Below, piece after piece: positions 27,193 to 35,809 of a stretch of 49,052 nt of DNA. This stretch comes from a virus: the IMG/VR virus record IMGVR_UViG_3300017725_000009, positions 1 through 49,052 of that record. The stretch is one strand, 5' to 3'. The position numbers and the translations under genes are program-made. How positions within the stretch are numbered: the first letter of the stretch is position 1; each line of letters begins with the position of its first letter. The notes beneath the pieces are model-generated. The model was not told where the DNA came from, searched no databases, and saw only the letters and a program-made list of their open reading frames with translations.

Positions 27193-29615
27193 GAAGTGCT
27201 ATGGAACGCTCCTTTATTTAAGCACAATGCATCTGTTTTATTCAATTTGAGTCCAACAGCTGAATCAGCCATTATTCCAGTAGCCTGATAGAATGAAGCA
27301 CCAACAATAGACTCCCAAGATGCAGCTTGTTTAGTATCTGATGATACCCCGGTAACATTTGATTGATCAGCGGCAAGTTTATTTTTACTGCATATACCAG
27401 TAACAATCTCACTTAAAGTTCCACCAAACCAGTCTTGTTCGTTTCCAAGTTGGGTTTTATTCGATGATCCAATACCAATTTCAAAGTTAAGACCAACTCT
27501 ATTTAAGATGTTATTACCTACAATTTGTGAATAATTATTTAAAGAAACACTCTTGTTATAGAAGGTTGTCACGATATTAAATGAACCGATGCAGAAATTA
27601 TTCATTTCATTAACCCAGTTAGTAGCAACAGGTGACCACAATTCATATTGACCAGATGCTGAAAGACCAAGTTTAGATGCTGTTAAAGCTAAACCATTAC
27701 TTGATTCTATTCTAGCATCACTCTTGTGTATAGTTTGATGTTGTCCAAGATAGTTTAATGAGCTCCCTTGATTAACAGATAAATTGTAATTACCTAATAC
27801 TTCTAGATGATAGTCCTTACCAACTTTCAAATGATAATTACCATCAACCATCATATTAACATTTCCATGCACAATGATGTCGTTGTCTTTAATTACAACT
27901 TCTGTTTTTCTTTGTGCATTAGTAATTCTAACATCACCGTTATCTGAAATGTGAATACCAGATTTACTAGGACCATGTTCAATAACGAGTCTGGTATTAT
28001 ATGGAGTATCATCCATCATCACCATAGTACCAGTCTCCGAGAACTGTCCTAGGATTCTGGTATATTGTGGATTTAATTTACCTTTTACTCCAGTGATTGA
28101 TGCACCTATGCCTTTACCGGAACCAATACCACAGTCTAAAGCAAATCCTATTGCACAAGAATCAAAAGTGATAGCGTGTGGATCTGGAGTATCTTTGTAA
28201 CAACCAATTCTTAAGATACTAAAGATAAAATCTAAGACACTGGTAACATTTATCTGAGAGAAATCTGTCAGATTTTGTATGTCTATTGAACCAAGAGTTG
28301 ATACAATATCATTAACAGTTGAAATTACTTTCTCTACTAGATCAGTAATACTAAAAATTGTTTGGAAGATTGCATCAAATACGCACTCTACCGAATCAAT
28401 AATATCTAATGCAGCATTTTTCAAACCGTTTATAGCATCTTCAATAACACCAAATAAACTATCAATTAAAACCCCATCAAAATGACAAGCAATTTGATTG
28501 AGAATAAACATTATAGCATCTGTTATTATCTTGGTAATTCCAGGACCAGGCGATGGGATTGATAATCCAATGGTATTCATGATAAGAGTTGCTTGACCAA
28601 TCAACCAAGATTTAATTTGATTGACGAGACCAATGATAGAATTTCTAATTATGTCAAGATTTCTATCGACCAAATCTTGAATATCAAGTAATGTGTCTGT
28701 GAAAGTTCCTAGAAATTCTCCTTTCTTTTCGCTACCTTCTTCATCCGCTCCAAGATATTCACTCTTAGTTATTAGTCTGACTGAAGTTCCAACTTTATGA
28801 TCTACTGGAGTTGTATTATCTCCACCTCTGACAACAGAAACAAACTTTCCCTCTGCTCTGTTAGTGTAAGTAACTTTCTCTTCTCCTATTTGAAGCCAAC
28901 CAGACCAAGGAAAATCTTCACTCGATTCTACAAATATAGTTTGATCTTCTTTATCTAATTCAACTGTAGTTTTTGTTTTTGCCTTAGTTACCTTTCTTGC
29001 TTGAGCAATTGCTGTAGCTGTTGCAGTAACGGCGTAAGTTAAGTTAGAGTTTAGTGTACTGTTATTACCCTTTCCATTAGCAATAGGAACTGCTTTAAGT
29101 TGTCCAGACGGATTAGCTGGAGATTCTGGTGCAACTGCAGCTGCTTCTGATGTAGATGATCTAGTTTCTGGATCAGCAGTTGCTGCTTGATGTGTTCCAG
29201 AATCAGATGTATCTTTTGAATTAATAACATTGTCAACACCTCTAAAATAATCAAACGCCTCCTGACTCTTAGGATCTACAACTGGTTTAATTTTACTTAG
29301 TAGTGAACCCAATACGATCGGTTGTTGGCAATCTGGATAGTCAAGAAAAAATCCTATAACAAAACTTCCTGCTTTTAATTGAGCACCAGCAGATCCAGCA
29401 CCATTAACACCAGCAGATGTAGTTGGTGCAGCTACTATGGCCCAAGGAAGATTAGATGGTTTTTCGCCTGGTTTATGGTATCCAAGGATGTTTACTTTAA
29501 CTCTACCGAGTTTTGCATCCCTGTCGTCAGCATTTTTTACTGTACCCAACCACCATTGAAAATCATCATTTCCTATGAAACTGGAAGAAGGTTTTGATGG
29601 ATTATATGTTGACAT
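27189..29615 (-). CDS. 5: Baseplate central spike/hub protein, gp5-like (no lysozyme domain)
   Basis: An 808-residue protein. Residues ~15-110 form a VgrG/gp5-type OB fold (WWLGTVKNADDRDAKLGRVKV, LPWAIVAAPT, FVIGFFLDYPDCQQPIVLGSL). A beta module at ~215-285 has GWLQIGEEKVTY. Residues ~300-470 form an unusual long amphipathic helical insert with many Ile/Leu/Phe. Residues ~520-690 carry gp5C-like beta-prism repeats (VDGNYHLKVGKDYHLEVLGNY). T4 gp5 is the membrane-puncturing spike, with a lysozyme domain between OB fold and prism; that enzyme is missing here, and cell-wall domains are found in two neighbouring genes instead. The start overlaps the stop of the CP12 gene (TGATG), whose last codons supply the ribosome-binding GAGG. 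Confidence 0.87.
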   Translation of the reverse strand: MSTYNPSKPSSSFIGNDDFQWWLGTVKNADDRDAKLGRVKVNILGYHKPGEKPSNLPWAIVAAPTTSAGVNGAGSAGAQLKAGSFVIGFFLDYPDCQQPIVLGSLLSKIKPVVDPKSQEAFDYFRGVDNVINSKDTSDSGTHQAATADPETRSSTSEAAAVAPESPANPSGQLKAVPIANGKGNNSTLNSNLTYAVTATATAIAQARKVTKAKTKTTVELDKEDQTIFVESSEDFPWSGWLQIGEEKVTYTNRAEGKFVSVVRGGDNTTPVDHKVGTSVRLITKSEYLGADEEGSEKKGEFLGTFTDTLLDIQDLVDRNLDIIRNSIIGLVNQIKSWLIGQATLIMNTIGLSIPSPGPGITKIITDAIMFILNQIACHFDGVLIDSLFGVIEDAINGLKNAALDIIDSVECVFDAIFQTIFSITDLVEKVISTVNDIVSTLGSIDIQNLTDFSQINVTSVLDFIFSILRIGCYKDTPDPHAITFDSCAIGFALDCGIGSGKGIGASITGVKGKLNPQYTRILGQFSETGTMVMMDDTPYNTRLVIEHGPSKSGIHISDNGDVRITNAQRKTEVVIKDNDIIVHGNVNMMVDGNYHLKVGKDYHLEVLGNYNLSVNQGSSLNYLGQHQTIHKSDARIESSNGLALTASKLGLSASGQYELWSPVATNWVNEMNNFCIGSFNIVTTFYNKSVSLNNYSQIVGNNILNRVGLNFEIGIGSSNKTQLGNEQDWFGGTLSEIVTGICSKNKLAADQSNVTGVSSDTKQAASWESIVGASFYQATGIMADSAVGLKLNKTDALCLNKGAFHSTS

Positions 29616-29827
29616 CAGTCCTCATAGATACGGCATTCGTCTGCTTCAGGCCAATCCTCACAATAAAGTTCAAGATCTGAAGGATCATGATGATCTTCTG
29701 GATGTGATTCTTGATATTTTTCTAATTGACTTAGTTGGCCTTCAATGTGACGACGCATCTGAGGCGAAGTTGTTGGGTTATCGAGGATCTCTTTATCCTT
29801 TTTGATATGCTTTTCGATGTTTTCCAT
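29615..29827 (-). CDS. cp12: CP12-like regulator of the Calvin cycle (auxiliary metabolic gene)
   Basis: A 70-residue protein. The N-terminal ~45 residues are a charged helix pair (KDKEILDNPTTSPQMRRHIEG). The C-terminus has the CP12 signature, a DP...LE..C segment followed by PEADECRIYED, with C56 and C65 as the redox pair. CP12 proteins bridge GAPDH and phosphoribulokinase and shut down carbon fixation. Cyanophage CP12 genes are known auxiliary metabolic genes thought to shift host carbon flow from the Calvin cycle to the pentose phosphate pathway. The N-terminal cysteine pair of plant CP12 is absent. It sits between gp27 (2-base gap) and gp5 (one-base overlap), so it looks cotranscribed and coupled with late baseplate genes. 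Confidence 0.82.
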   Translation of the reverse strand: MENIEKHIKKDKEILDNPTTSPQMRRHIEGQLSQLEKYQESHPEDHHDPSDLELYCEDWPEADECRIYED

Positions 29828-29829
29828 TT

Positions 29830-30261
29830 TTAATTTGTACCGTCTAAGTTTGTTCTATTCTCTGATCGTTTCGTATCAGGTAGTGGAGATCCACCAAATG
29901 AATCTCTGCATAATGTGATGTATGTACGAAGTTCACTTCTATTTAGAATAGAATGTTTAACAGAAGTGACTAAGTATCTTCCGCTTGCCCTTTTATCGGG
30001 ATTAACATTACTTCCAGACGCACTAGATGGATCTGGTAAATCAATCTTAATTACATTACCAGCTCTATTTTCTAGGTCACCAGGAACGGATACATCGATT
30101 GTATTATACTGCATAAAGTAGTATCTGTAAAAGGCTTTCTCAAAGTTTTTGTTCATTTCATCAATATTGTCTTTCTCTGAATCACTTTGATTATTATCCC
30201 AATCTCCAAACGTACTGATAGTTGATGGTCTATAGATAAATCTACTTCCTCTGTCTAACAT
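29830..30261 (-). CDS. 27: gp27-like baseplate hub protein, C-terminal part after an in-frame amber codon
   Basis: A 143-codon frame from an internal ATG at 30261; the same frame is open back to 30318, directly after the TAG at 30319-30321. It contains SGRYLVTSVKHSILNRSE then LRTYITLCRDSFGG, the typical last beta domain of gp27-type hub proteins (the part that meets gp5). No Shine-Dalgarno sequence is evident before the internal ATG, so independent initiation is not well supported. With the 19 intervening codons and the N-terminal piece, the whole protein would be ~443 residues, somewhat longer than the 391 of T4 gp27. It is either made by readthrough or is the remnant of a recent nonsense mutation or base-call error. 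Confidence 0.78.
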   Translation of the reverse strand: MLDRGSRFIYRPSTISTFGDWDNNQSDSEKDNIDEMNKNFEKAFYRYYFMQYNTIDVSVPGDLENRAGNVIKIDLPDPSSASGSNVNPDKRASGRYLVTSVKHSILNRSELRTYITLCRDSFGGSPLPDTKRSENRTNLDGTN

Positions 30262-30318
30262 TTGAGCTAAACCATTACTCAGATATGGTTTAGCTTTTTC
30301 TAAGTGAGCACTCTTATC

Positions 30319-31161
30319 CTAGTAATCATCTGCGTTTGATTTGAATACTCTATAAGTTGCTCTATTAAGATCAAGATATATTGATTGGTGACAGAAAGCA
30401 CCTGCTCTCAAGTCATCATAGATGTCAAACACTTTAGGGAAATTAAAATTCATAACTCTATATCTATCTGCCTCTTTATTAGAAACAGCATTCACATTTC
30501 CCTGTGAGTACTTATAAGTTATGTTATTTGAAGGATATGGTTGTTGTTCTAATAATTTATCAATAGATTTGAAGTTATATCCATCAAATGTTTCGTAAAA
30601 AAGAAATCCAATTGAATCTTTTTTATACTCAGGTATAGATCTAATTGACATCCAATTAAAGAAATCAAACACTCTCCAATTAGGAACATACATATCAAAA
30701 GGAAAAACTGTACTGTCTTTTTGTAATTTTTTACCAGAAAAATTACTTTTTTTCAGAACATCTTCAATTACATCTTCAGATTTTTCACCATCAATTCTCT
30801 GACAAATCCTAAAGTTTTCATTTCTAAGTCCTTCAATAGAAACACCATGCATAATATATGTTTGATCTTTTTCAATGATTGTACGTGAATCTACCTTATA
30901 AAGATAATAATTTAAATCATATATTTTATTTCTACTTCCAATTTTTATTTGAATTCTTTCTTGTCCTACTATTGGTAAAGTACTAATTAAATTTTGTCCA
31001 ATATCCTGTATTAATATTTCTACTTGTAGAGCAGAAGACATAACACTTTCAAATAAATTTATTTCCATTACAAGATTTTTTATGTCTATCTTCTGAGTAT
31101 TATAGACACTATAAAGATATACTTCTTCTAAAGTAAAATCACCAGAGAATTGATTTGCCAT
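30319..31161 (-). CDS. 27: gp27-like baseplate hub protein, N-terminal part ending in amber
   Basis: A 280-residue product starting MANQFSGDFTLEEVYLYSVY and ending SNADDY before TAG. The sequence matches the first domains of gp27-like hub proteins: an early beta barrel with IDIKNLVMEINLFESV, a strand-rich IVGQERIQIKI, and a middle with PNWRVFDFFNWMSIRSI. In T4, gp27 trimers form the channel between gp5 and the tail tube. The start overlaps the stop of the lysozyme-domain gene (TAATG). A hub protein lacking its last ~160 residues would not be expected to work, so the amber codon matters. Confidence 0.82.
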   Translation of the reverse strand: MANQFSGDFTLEEVYLYSVYNTQKIDIKNLVMEINLFESVMSSALQVEILIQDIGQNLISTLPIVGQERIQIKIGSRNKIYDLNYYLYKVDSRTIIEKDQTYIMHGVSIEGLRNENFRICQRIDGEKSEDVIEDVLKKSNFSGKKLQKDSTVFPFDMYVPNWRVFDFFNWMSIRSIPEYKKDSIGFLFYETFDGYNFKSIDKLLEQQPYPSNNITYKYSQGNVNAVSNKEADRYRVMNFNFPKVFDIYDDLRAGAFCHQSIYLDLNRATYRVFKSNADDY

Positions 31162-33347
31162 TATAACCTACTAAGGACCTGATTGACAGACTTCTTCTTA
31201 TTATTTAGAGTCAAAGTACTGACTGACAATCCAATACTATTTTCTTGTATGTTGTTTAAAATAATTGGTTGTTCTATTACAGTAGTAGATTTCATTTTTT
31301 CATCAATAGCAAACGTTGCACTTGATTGTGGCATAGATGAATTCTTTATCGGAATTTTTTTCATTTTAGCAGGAGATTTTCTTGGTGCTTGCATTCCATA
31401 CCCATCACCTTGACCAAGACTCTTATTATAAACGGCTTGTAATGTATCAAAACTTTTTACTGGTTGATTATATCTACTCTTACCATTCATCATAGGTAGA
31501 GAAGCCCATACAGGTGCTATCTGTGCAATTTGTTCCCTGTTAATTGGAGCATCAATTTGTGATTGAGACATTCCTGCTTGCCCTTTCATGTAACCAGCAA
31601 TTGCCATTCTATCCTGAACTTCAGGAGTAAATTTAGTTGCTGATGGATCATAACCAGCCTTTACAGCGAACACCTCAGGTTCCATCATCTGATATGCACC
31701 TACAGCAGCAGATGTATAACTTCCATAAGTCGCTTCACCGTTACTAAGTCTTCTTTTTTGTTCCTGGACTACTTCATTAATTGTCATGGATGTTAAGTCC
31801 ATATCAGTTCTACCACCAAACCAAGTGTTATAACCTTCTGTGTGAGATGTTCCTTCGGCAAACCTAATAGTATTCAACAATGCTTTTGCATTTGTTCCTG
31901 CTGGTGGAACCTGTCCAGTATACCCTCCTCCACTTGTTTGTGGATTTGCATCCCCATTACCACTACTCGTTTCGTCATCTGTCTTCGGATCATCTGGGTT
32001 GTGGCCACTACCAAACCATGCATCATACAACCATCCACCTGCTTCACTACCAAGCCATCCACCGATGATAGCTCCTATTGGACCACCAAGCATACCAACA
32101 GCACCAAGCAATCCTCCACCTATTGCTTTAAATGCCGACCTAGCAGGAGATTGTTTGAATAAAAATACATCCATAAAAAACTGTAGAAGAGCACCGATAA
32201 AAGGAACTCTACTTATAATTTTAGTGAATCCTCTACCGACTGCACCAAGTAGTTTGAATAAACTTTTACCACCAACTTTAATAATAAATCTTCTTAATGG
32301 TTTGAAGAGTTTACTACTAAACACTTTACCCAAAGTGCTGTTCAAAGATTTCTGAACAAAATTTTGGATCATCTTAATTGGTTTTCGTAAAATTTTATTT
32401 ACAAATTTACCAAACTTACTAAAAATTTTAAATACTTTTTTGAGATCTTTAATTATTTTAAATGGATTTTTTAACCATCTGAGTACAAAGAAACCTCCTA
32501 TTAATTTAAGAGCTCCACCAAACCTTTCCCCAATACTGCTATCTGGTCCGAGAAGTTGTGATAATCCTGTCATAGCATTATCAATAAACCCACCCACAAA
32601 GAAATCAATAAATTTAAAAGCTTGACCTAAAAATTTAACAATACTTTTTACCTGTTCTCTATTTTTTGGATCTCCAATCCAATTTAAAACTGAAAATGCT
32701 ATAATATCACCAAAGATTCCAAAGATATCACCCAGTGTTTTTGACACTCTACCTTTAATTTTTCTACCAACACCAAATATATCTCTACTAGGAGTTTTTC
32801 TCTCCGTTTTTTTCTTCTTCTTCTTTTCTTTTTCTTTAAGTTTGTCAGTCTTCTTAGATGATTTTTTTTGTTTATTTTTTAACTTAGTTATTCTTTTTAG
32901 AGTCTCTAATAATTTCTTAAGAGCATCTTTAAAATTTTCTTTTGACTCTTCAGATTGTTGAGGCGGTGCATCATCAACGTTAACTCTTGCTTTTTCTACA
33001 GGTTCTTCTAATTCCTGTACGTCTGTTGATAAAGCACTACTAGAAGATACTTCAGAGAAAGGAACAATGGCACCAACACTACCACCTGATCCACCTCCTC
33101 CTGCAGCTTCATCATTTAGTTTATCCATCTCACGTTCTAGATCAGCATATCCTCCTACATCAGACTCTGCTTTTTGTCTTACCTTCTCTGATGCTTTGAC
33201 ACCTGAAATTACATCACTTTTGAATACAGATGGGTCAATCTTACTACCCATCTTCCCCTTTTTAAACAGAGCTTTTCTCTCTGCGGGTGACAGATATTCA
33301 CCTGTCTTTGGATTTATGCCGTGGGCTATTACGTTAATATCTGACAT
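31161..33347 (-). CDS. Tail hub/tape-measure-like protein with lysozyme-type (transglycosylase) domain
   Basis: A 728-residue protein. The N-terminus is charged, with a very Lys-rich stretch at ~145-190. A hydrophobic helical middle (~195-450) contains LNWIGDPKNREQVKS, also found in the 33352-35622 product, and Gly-rich membrane-like segments (GGGLLGAVGMLGGPIGAIIGG). Residues ~486-645 form a lysozyme-like domain of the lambda-R/lytic transglycosylase type (LLNTIRFAEGT with candidate catalytic E498, GYNTWFGG, AVGAYQMM). The role suggested is local peptidoglycan cutting during DNA injection, replacing the lysozyme missing from gp5. It ends at gp27 with a one-base overlap. Whether it is tape measure, hub or both is unresolved. 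Confidence 0.8.
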   Translation of the reverse strand: MSDINVIAHGINPKTGEYLSPAERKALFKKGKMGSKIDPSVFKSDVISGVKASEKVRQKAESDVGGYADLEREMDKLNDEAAGGGGSGGSVGAIVPFSEVSSSSALSTDVQELEEPVEKARVNVDDAPPQQSEESKENFKDALKKLLETLKRITKLKNKQKKSSKKTDKLKEKEKKKKKKTERKTPSRDIFGVGRKIKGRVSKTLGDIFGIFGDIIAFSVLNWIGDPKNREQVKSIVKFLGQAFKFIDFFVGGFIDNAMTGLSQLLGPDSSIGERFGGALKLIGGFFVLRWLKNPFKIIKDLKKVFKIFSKFGKFVNKILRKPIKMIQNFVQKSLNSTLGKVFSSKLFKPLRRFIIKVGGKSLFKLLGAVGRGFTKIISRVPFIGALLQFFMDVFLFKQSPARSAFKAIGGGLLGAVGMLGGPIGAIIGGWLGSEAGGWLYDAWFGSGHNPDDPKTDDETSSGNGDANPQTSGGGYTGQVPPAGTNAKALLNTIRFAEGTSHTEGYNTWFGGRTDMDLTSMTINEVVQEQKRRLSNGEATYGSYTSAAVGAYQMMEPEVFAVKAGYDPSATKFTPEVQDRMAIAGYMKGQAGMSQSQIDAPINREQIAQIAPVWASLPMMNGKSRYNQPVKSFDTLQAVYNKSLGQGDGYGMQAPRKSPAKMKKIPIKNSSMPQSSATFAIDEKMKSTTVIEQPIILNNIQENSIGLSVSTLTLNNKKKSVNQVLSRL

Positions 33348-33351
33348 TTAC

Positions 33352-35622
33352 TTATAAGTGATAACTATAAATTGCCCACAGTCCAGATGTAGGAAGAATG
33401 TCACCAGAGAATCCTTCTGATTGTTCCGAAACAGACTGAGTAGAGGTTGAATTATTAACAATAGTTGGTTGTTGTGTTGCTTTAGGTTTGGTCGTTAACT
33501 GTTTGCTCTCCTGTTGTGCATTGTTTAAGTTAGGTCCTGATTTAGATGGTGAAGATGTTACATTAGCAGGAGCAGGTGGTGGTGCATCAACAGCAGAACC
33601 AGCTGCTGGAGCAGTAGAACCACCGAATGGTGCGGTGAATGCATACTTTGATAGAGGATTAATTCTAGAAAGAACTGATGCCTTTGACCTACCAGTGTCA
33701 CCTGGTGTTGTAGAAACTTCCCAATGTAAATGTGCTCCATCAGAATTTCCAGTATTTCCTACCGCACCAAGTTTAGTTCCAGCTTTTACTTTATCACCAA
33801 CTTTAAATGGAGTTGGTTTCTTCATATGAGCATAGAAATGTTCAAGTCCAGCTGTGTCTGTCCAAGAAACCCAGTTACCATAACCAGCAGATGGAACTCC
33901 AATGCCAGTAATTGTTCCATCAGTAAAGGCTTGTAGTGGTGCTCCAGATTTACCGTTAGCAATATCAACTCCCATATGCATACCAGAAGATATTGCTAAA
34001 CTTCTGTTCTGCATCGCAGATGAAGTCACAACCATATCATATGGATTTCCACCCGAACCTGTTGGAGCAGCTGCTGGTGGATCAGTGCCTCTTCCTGTTG
34101 GATCAGACATACCTCCATGTTCTTTGTCAAACGCTTGAACTAGACCCTCAACTTTAGTTGGATCTATTCTAGTTGTTTTAATCGCAGCGCCTTTACCACT
34201 GTTTTTGGTTCTTGTGATAACAGACCAACCATCTTTCTTTCTGGTAAAAATATATTTTGTACCATCTAGTTCAACACTCTTCGCGGCGTTTACCTTGACA
34301 CCATAATTCCTAGTACCAAGATCTGCAGTACCAGAAGTCTTTGTTAAAGGCTTTGCTGCTGCAGGTGGTGTTTTTGTTTTAGCTGGTGTCGATGTTTTAG
34401 TTGATGATGTACGCTGTTGTTGTCTAGTTGCGGCAGTTTTGGGAGCTTCTTTTTTCTTATCTCCACCACCACCGAACAATCCACCAACAGCATTAGTAAT
34501 ACCAGACCATGTATTACCAAGTAATCCTTTAACAAAACCTGCAGCACTTCCAAGCAAACTTGTTACACTACCAAGATCAATTCCTTTCAGTGGATTATTA
34601 AATAACTTACCAACTAAATCACCAATTTTTGTTATAGCACCACCAGTGACTGCATCTAATAAAGAGCCAATAATTCCTGGTACAACTTCAATTAATGTTT
34701 TAGGAATCTCCATCAAATTATTGAAGAAGTCCCCTGGATTAGTCAACCAATTAAGTGTAATAACATCTTTGAATACTTCAAAGAAAGACATGAATATTTT
34801 AAATCCACCACCAAAAAGCTTTTTACTAAATTCCCACCACGGTTCAACAAAGTTCTTCCACATGAACTTTAAGGCACCTGGAATAGCTCCTATAAACTTA
34901 ACCAGTTGATGAACTTTCTCTTTATTTTTTGGATCCCCAATCCAATCTAAAATTTTAAATACAACAAAGTCTTTAAATAAATCAAGTAAAAATTCAAATA
35001 TATTACCAATACCTTTCTTTGCAGCTCTTACTACAGGATTTGGTTTTGACTTTCCTTTCTGTGCTTTTTTAGATTCTTGTTTCTCTTCTTCCTCGTCTCT
35101 CTTTTCAGCTTCTAATAATTTTCTTTCTTTAGCTTGTTCTTTCTTAGTATCTTTATATTCTTTATTATCATTATCTAATTCTTTTACTTCTACTTCAAGA
35201 ATTTGATCTGCAGTCTTTTTAATATCTTCTAATAGACCAAGTACATTACTTTTAGCAGGTCCAGTTTTTATAATTGAAGTAGACTTCTGACTACTTGGGC
35301 CGAGTGATGAAGTTAACGCTCCCCCTTCTTTGATGGTTCTACCTTGTACAGCAAGACCACCATTTTCAGATCTAGTAATAGCAGAGTCGTTTGTTTTTTT
35401 AACAATCGAACCACCCTTAGTACCCTTACCTTTACTGCCTTTAAACGTTCCGCCCCTGACGGTATTTCTAATTCCTCTTGTAAATCCGCCCCTCATTCCT
35501 CTAGCACCTCTAGCAGCACCCCTAGCAAGAGAACGACCACCAATACGAGCTCCTGCTGCTGCACCACGAAGTGCTCCTCCTAGGAGTCCTTTTAGTAATC
35601 CTGCTGCGAGTGGTGCTGGCAT
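33352..35622 (-). CDS. Tail hub/tape-measure-like protein with M23 endopeptidase domain
   Basis: A 756-residue protein. The N-terminus is Gly/Ala/Arg-rich (~1-60); a charged coiled region follows (~140-200), then a hydrophobic helical region with LDWIGDPKNKEKVHQ (~225-390), a Thr/Pro/Lys-rich linker, and an M23 peptidase domain at ~545-640. The zinc ligands are visible as H549 and D553 (GMHMGVD), plus H599 (FYAHM) and H631/H633 (GAHLHWE). M23 enzymes cut peptide cross-bridges in peptidoglycan. It lies one base after the putative frameshift extension of gp26, the position of the tape-measure gene in many tailed phages. The shared WIGDPKN motif shows it is related to the next gene. Confidence 0.82.
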   Translation of the reverse strand: MPAPLAAGLLKGLLGGALRGAAAGARIGGRSLARGAARGARGMRGGFTRGIRNTVRGGTFKGSKGKGTKGGSIVKKTNDSAITRSENGGLAVQGRTIKEGGALTSSLGPSSQKSTSIIKTGPAKSNVLGLLEDIKKTADQILEVEVKELDNDNKEYKDTKKEQAKERKLLEAEKRDEEEEKQESKKAQKGKSKPNPVVRAAKKGIGNIFEFLLDLFKDFVVFKILDWIGDPKNKEKVHQLVKFIGAIPGALKFMWKNFVEPWWEFSKKLFGGGFKIFMSFFEVFKDVITLNWLTNPGDFFNNLMEIPKTLIEVVPGIIGSLLDAVTGGAITKIGDLVGKLFNNPLKGIDLGSVTSLLGSAAGFVKGLLGNTWSGITNAVGGLFGGGGDKKKEAPKTAATRQQQRTSSTKTSTPAKTKTPPAAAKPLTKTSGTADLGTRNYGVKVNAAKSVELDGTKYIFTRKKDGWSVITRTKNSGKGAAIKTTRIDPTKVEGLVQAFDKEHGGMSDPTGRGTDPPAAAPTGSGGNPYDMVVTSSAMQNRSLAISSGMHMGVDIANGKSGAPLQAFTDGTITGIGVPSAGYGNWVSWTDTAGLEHFYAHMKKPTPFKVGDKVKAGTKLGAVGNTGNSDGAHLHWEVSTTPGDTGRSKASVLSRINPLSKYAFTAPFGGSTAPAAGSAVDAPPPAPANVTSSPSKSGPNLNNAQQESKQLTTKPKATQQPTIVNNSTSTQSVSEQSEGFSGDILPTSGLWAIYSYHL

Positions 35623-35623
35623 A

Positions 35624-35809
35624 TTAACTCTGTTGGCTCTTTTGACGTTCGTTTTCTTCTTTAATATAATCTACTAACATAGTCACATAAATTTCTCTTT
35701 CCCAAGGAATCATGTTTTCTAATTCAGTTAAACTATATTTGTGGTGTTGCATCATTGCAAAATTAACTTTATAAAAATTCTCAAGACTTTCATGGGATAG
35801 GGCTATGAG
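35624..35809 (-). CDS. gp51-like/chaperone extension expressed by -1 frameshift from gp26
   Basis: A 61-codon frame (LIALSHESLENFYKVNF onward, with SLTELENMIPWEREIYV and a helical Glu/Lys-rich end) that opens in the -1 frame inside the last codons of the gp26-like gene and stops one base before the M23 gene. It has no ATG near its beginning; the only ATGs are the pair at 35755 and 35752, with no clear ribosome-binding site. The heptamer T TTT TTC at 35815-35809 lies exactly where a -1 slip would join the two frames, giving a ~298-residue fusion. T4 has gene 51 at the same place. Internal initiation (35624-35755, 43 residues) is the alternative. Confidence 0.72.
   Translation of the reverse strand, partial: LIALSHESLENFYKVNFAMMQHHKYSLTELENMIPWEREIYVTMLVDYIKEENERQKSQQS

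Noticed and set aside
30319-30321. Genome-wide reassignment of TAG as a sense codon
   Set aside because: TAG is a clean terminator for gp59 (41523), the 45611 gene and the 48287 gene, and no other gene shows an internal TAG, so recoding of the whole genome does not fit.
34439-34909. Plus-strand 156-codon frame
   Set aside because: It lies wholly antisense to the M23-domain gene and reads as a Pro/Leu/Ser-rich shadow of its codons, without a recognisable domain or start signal.
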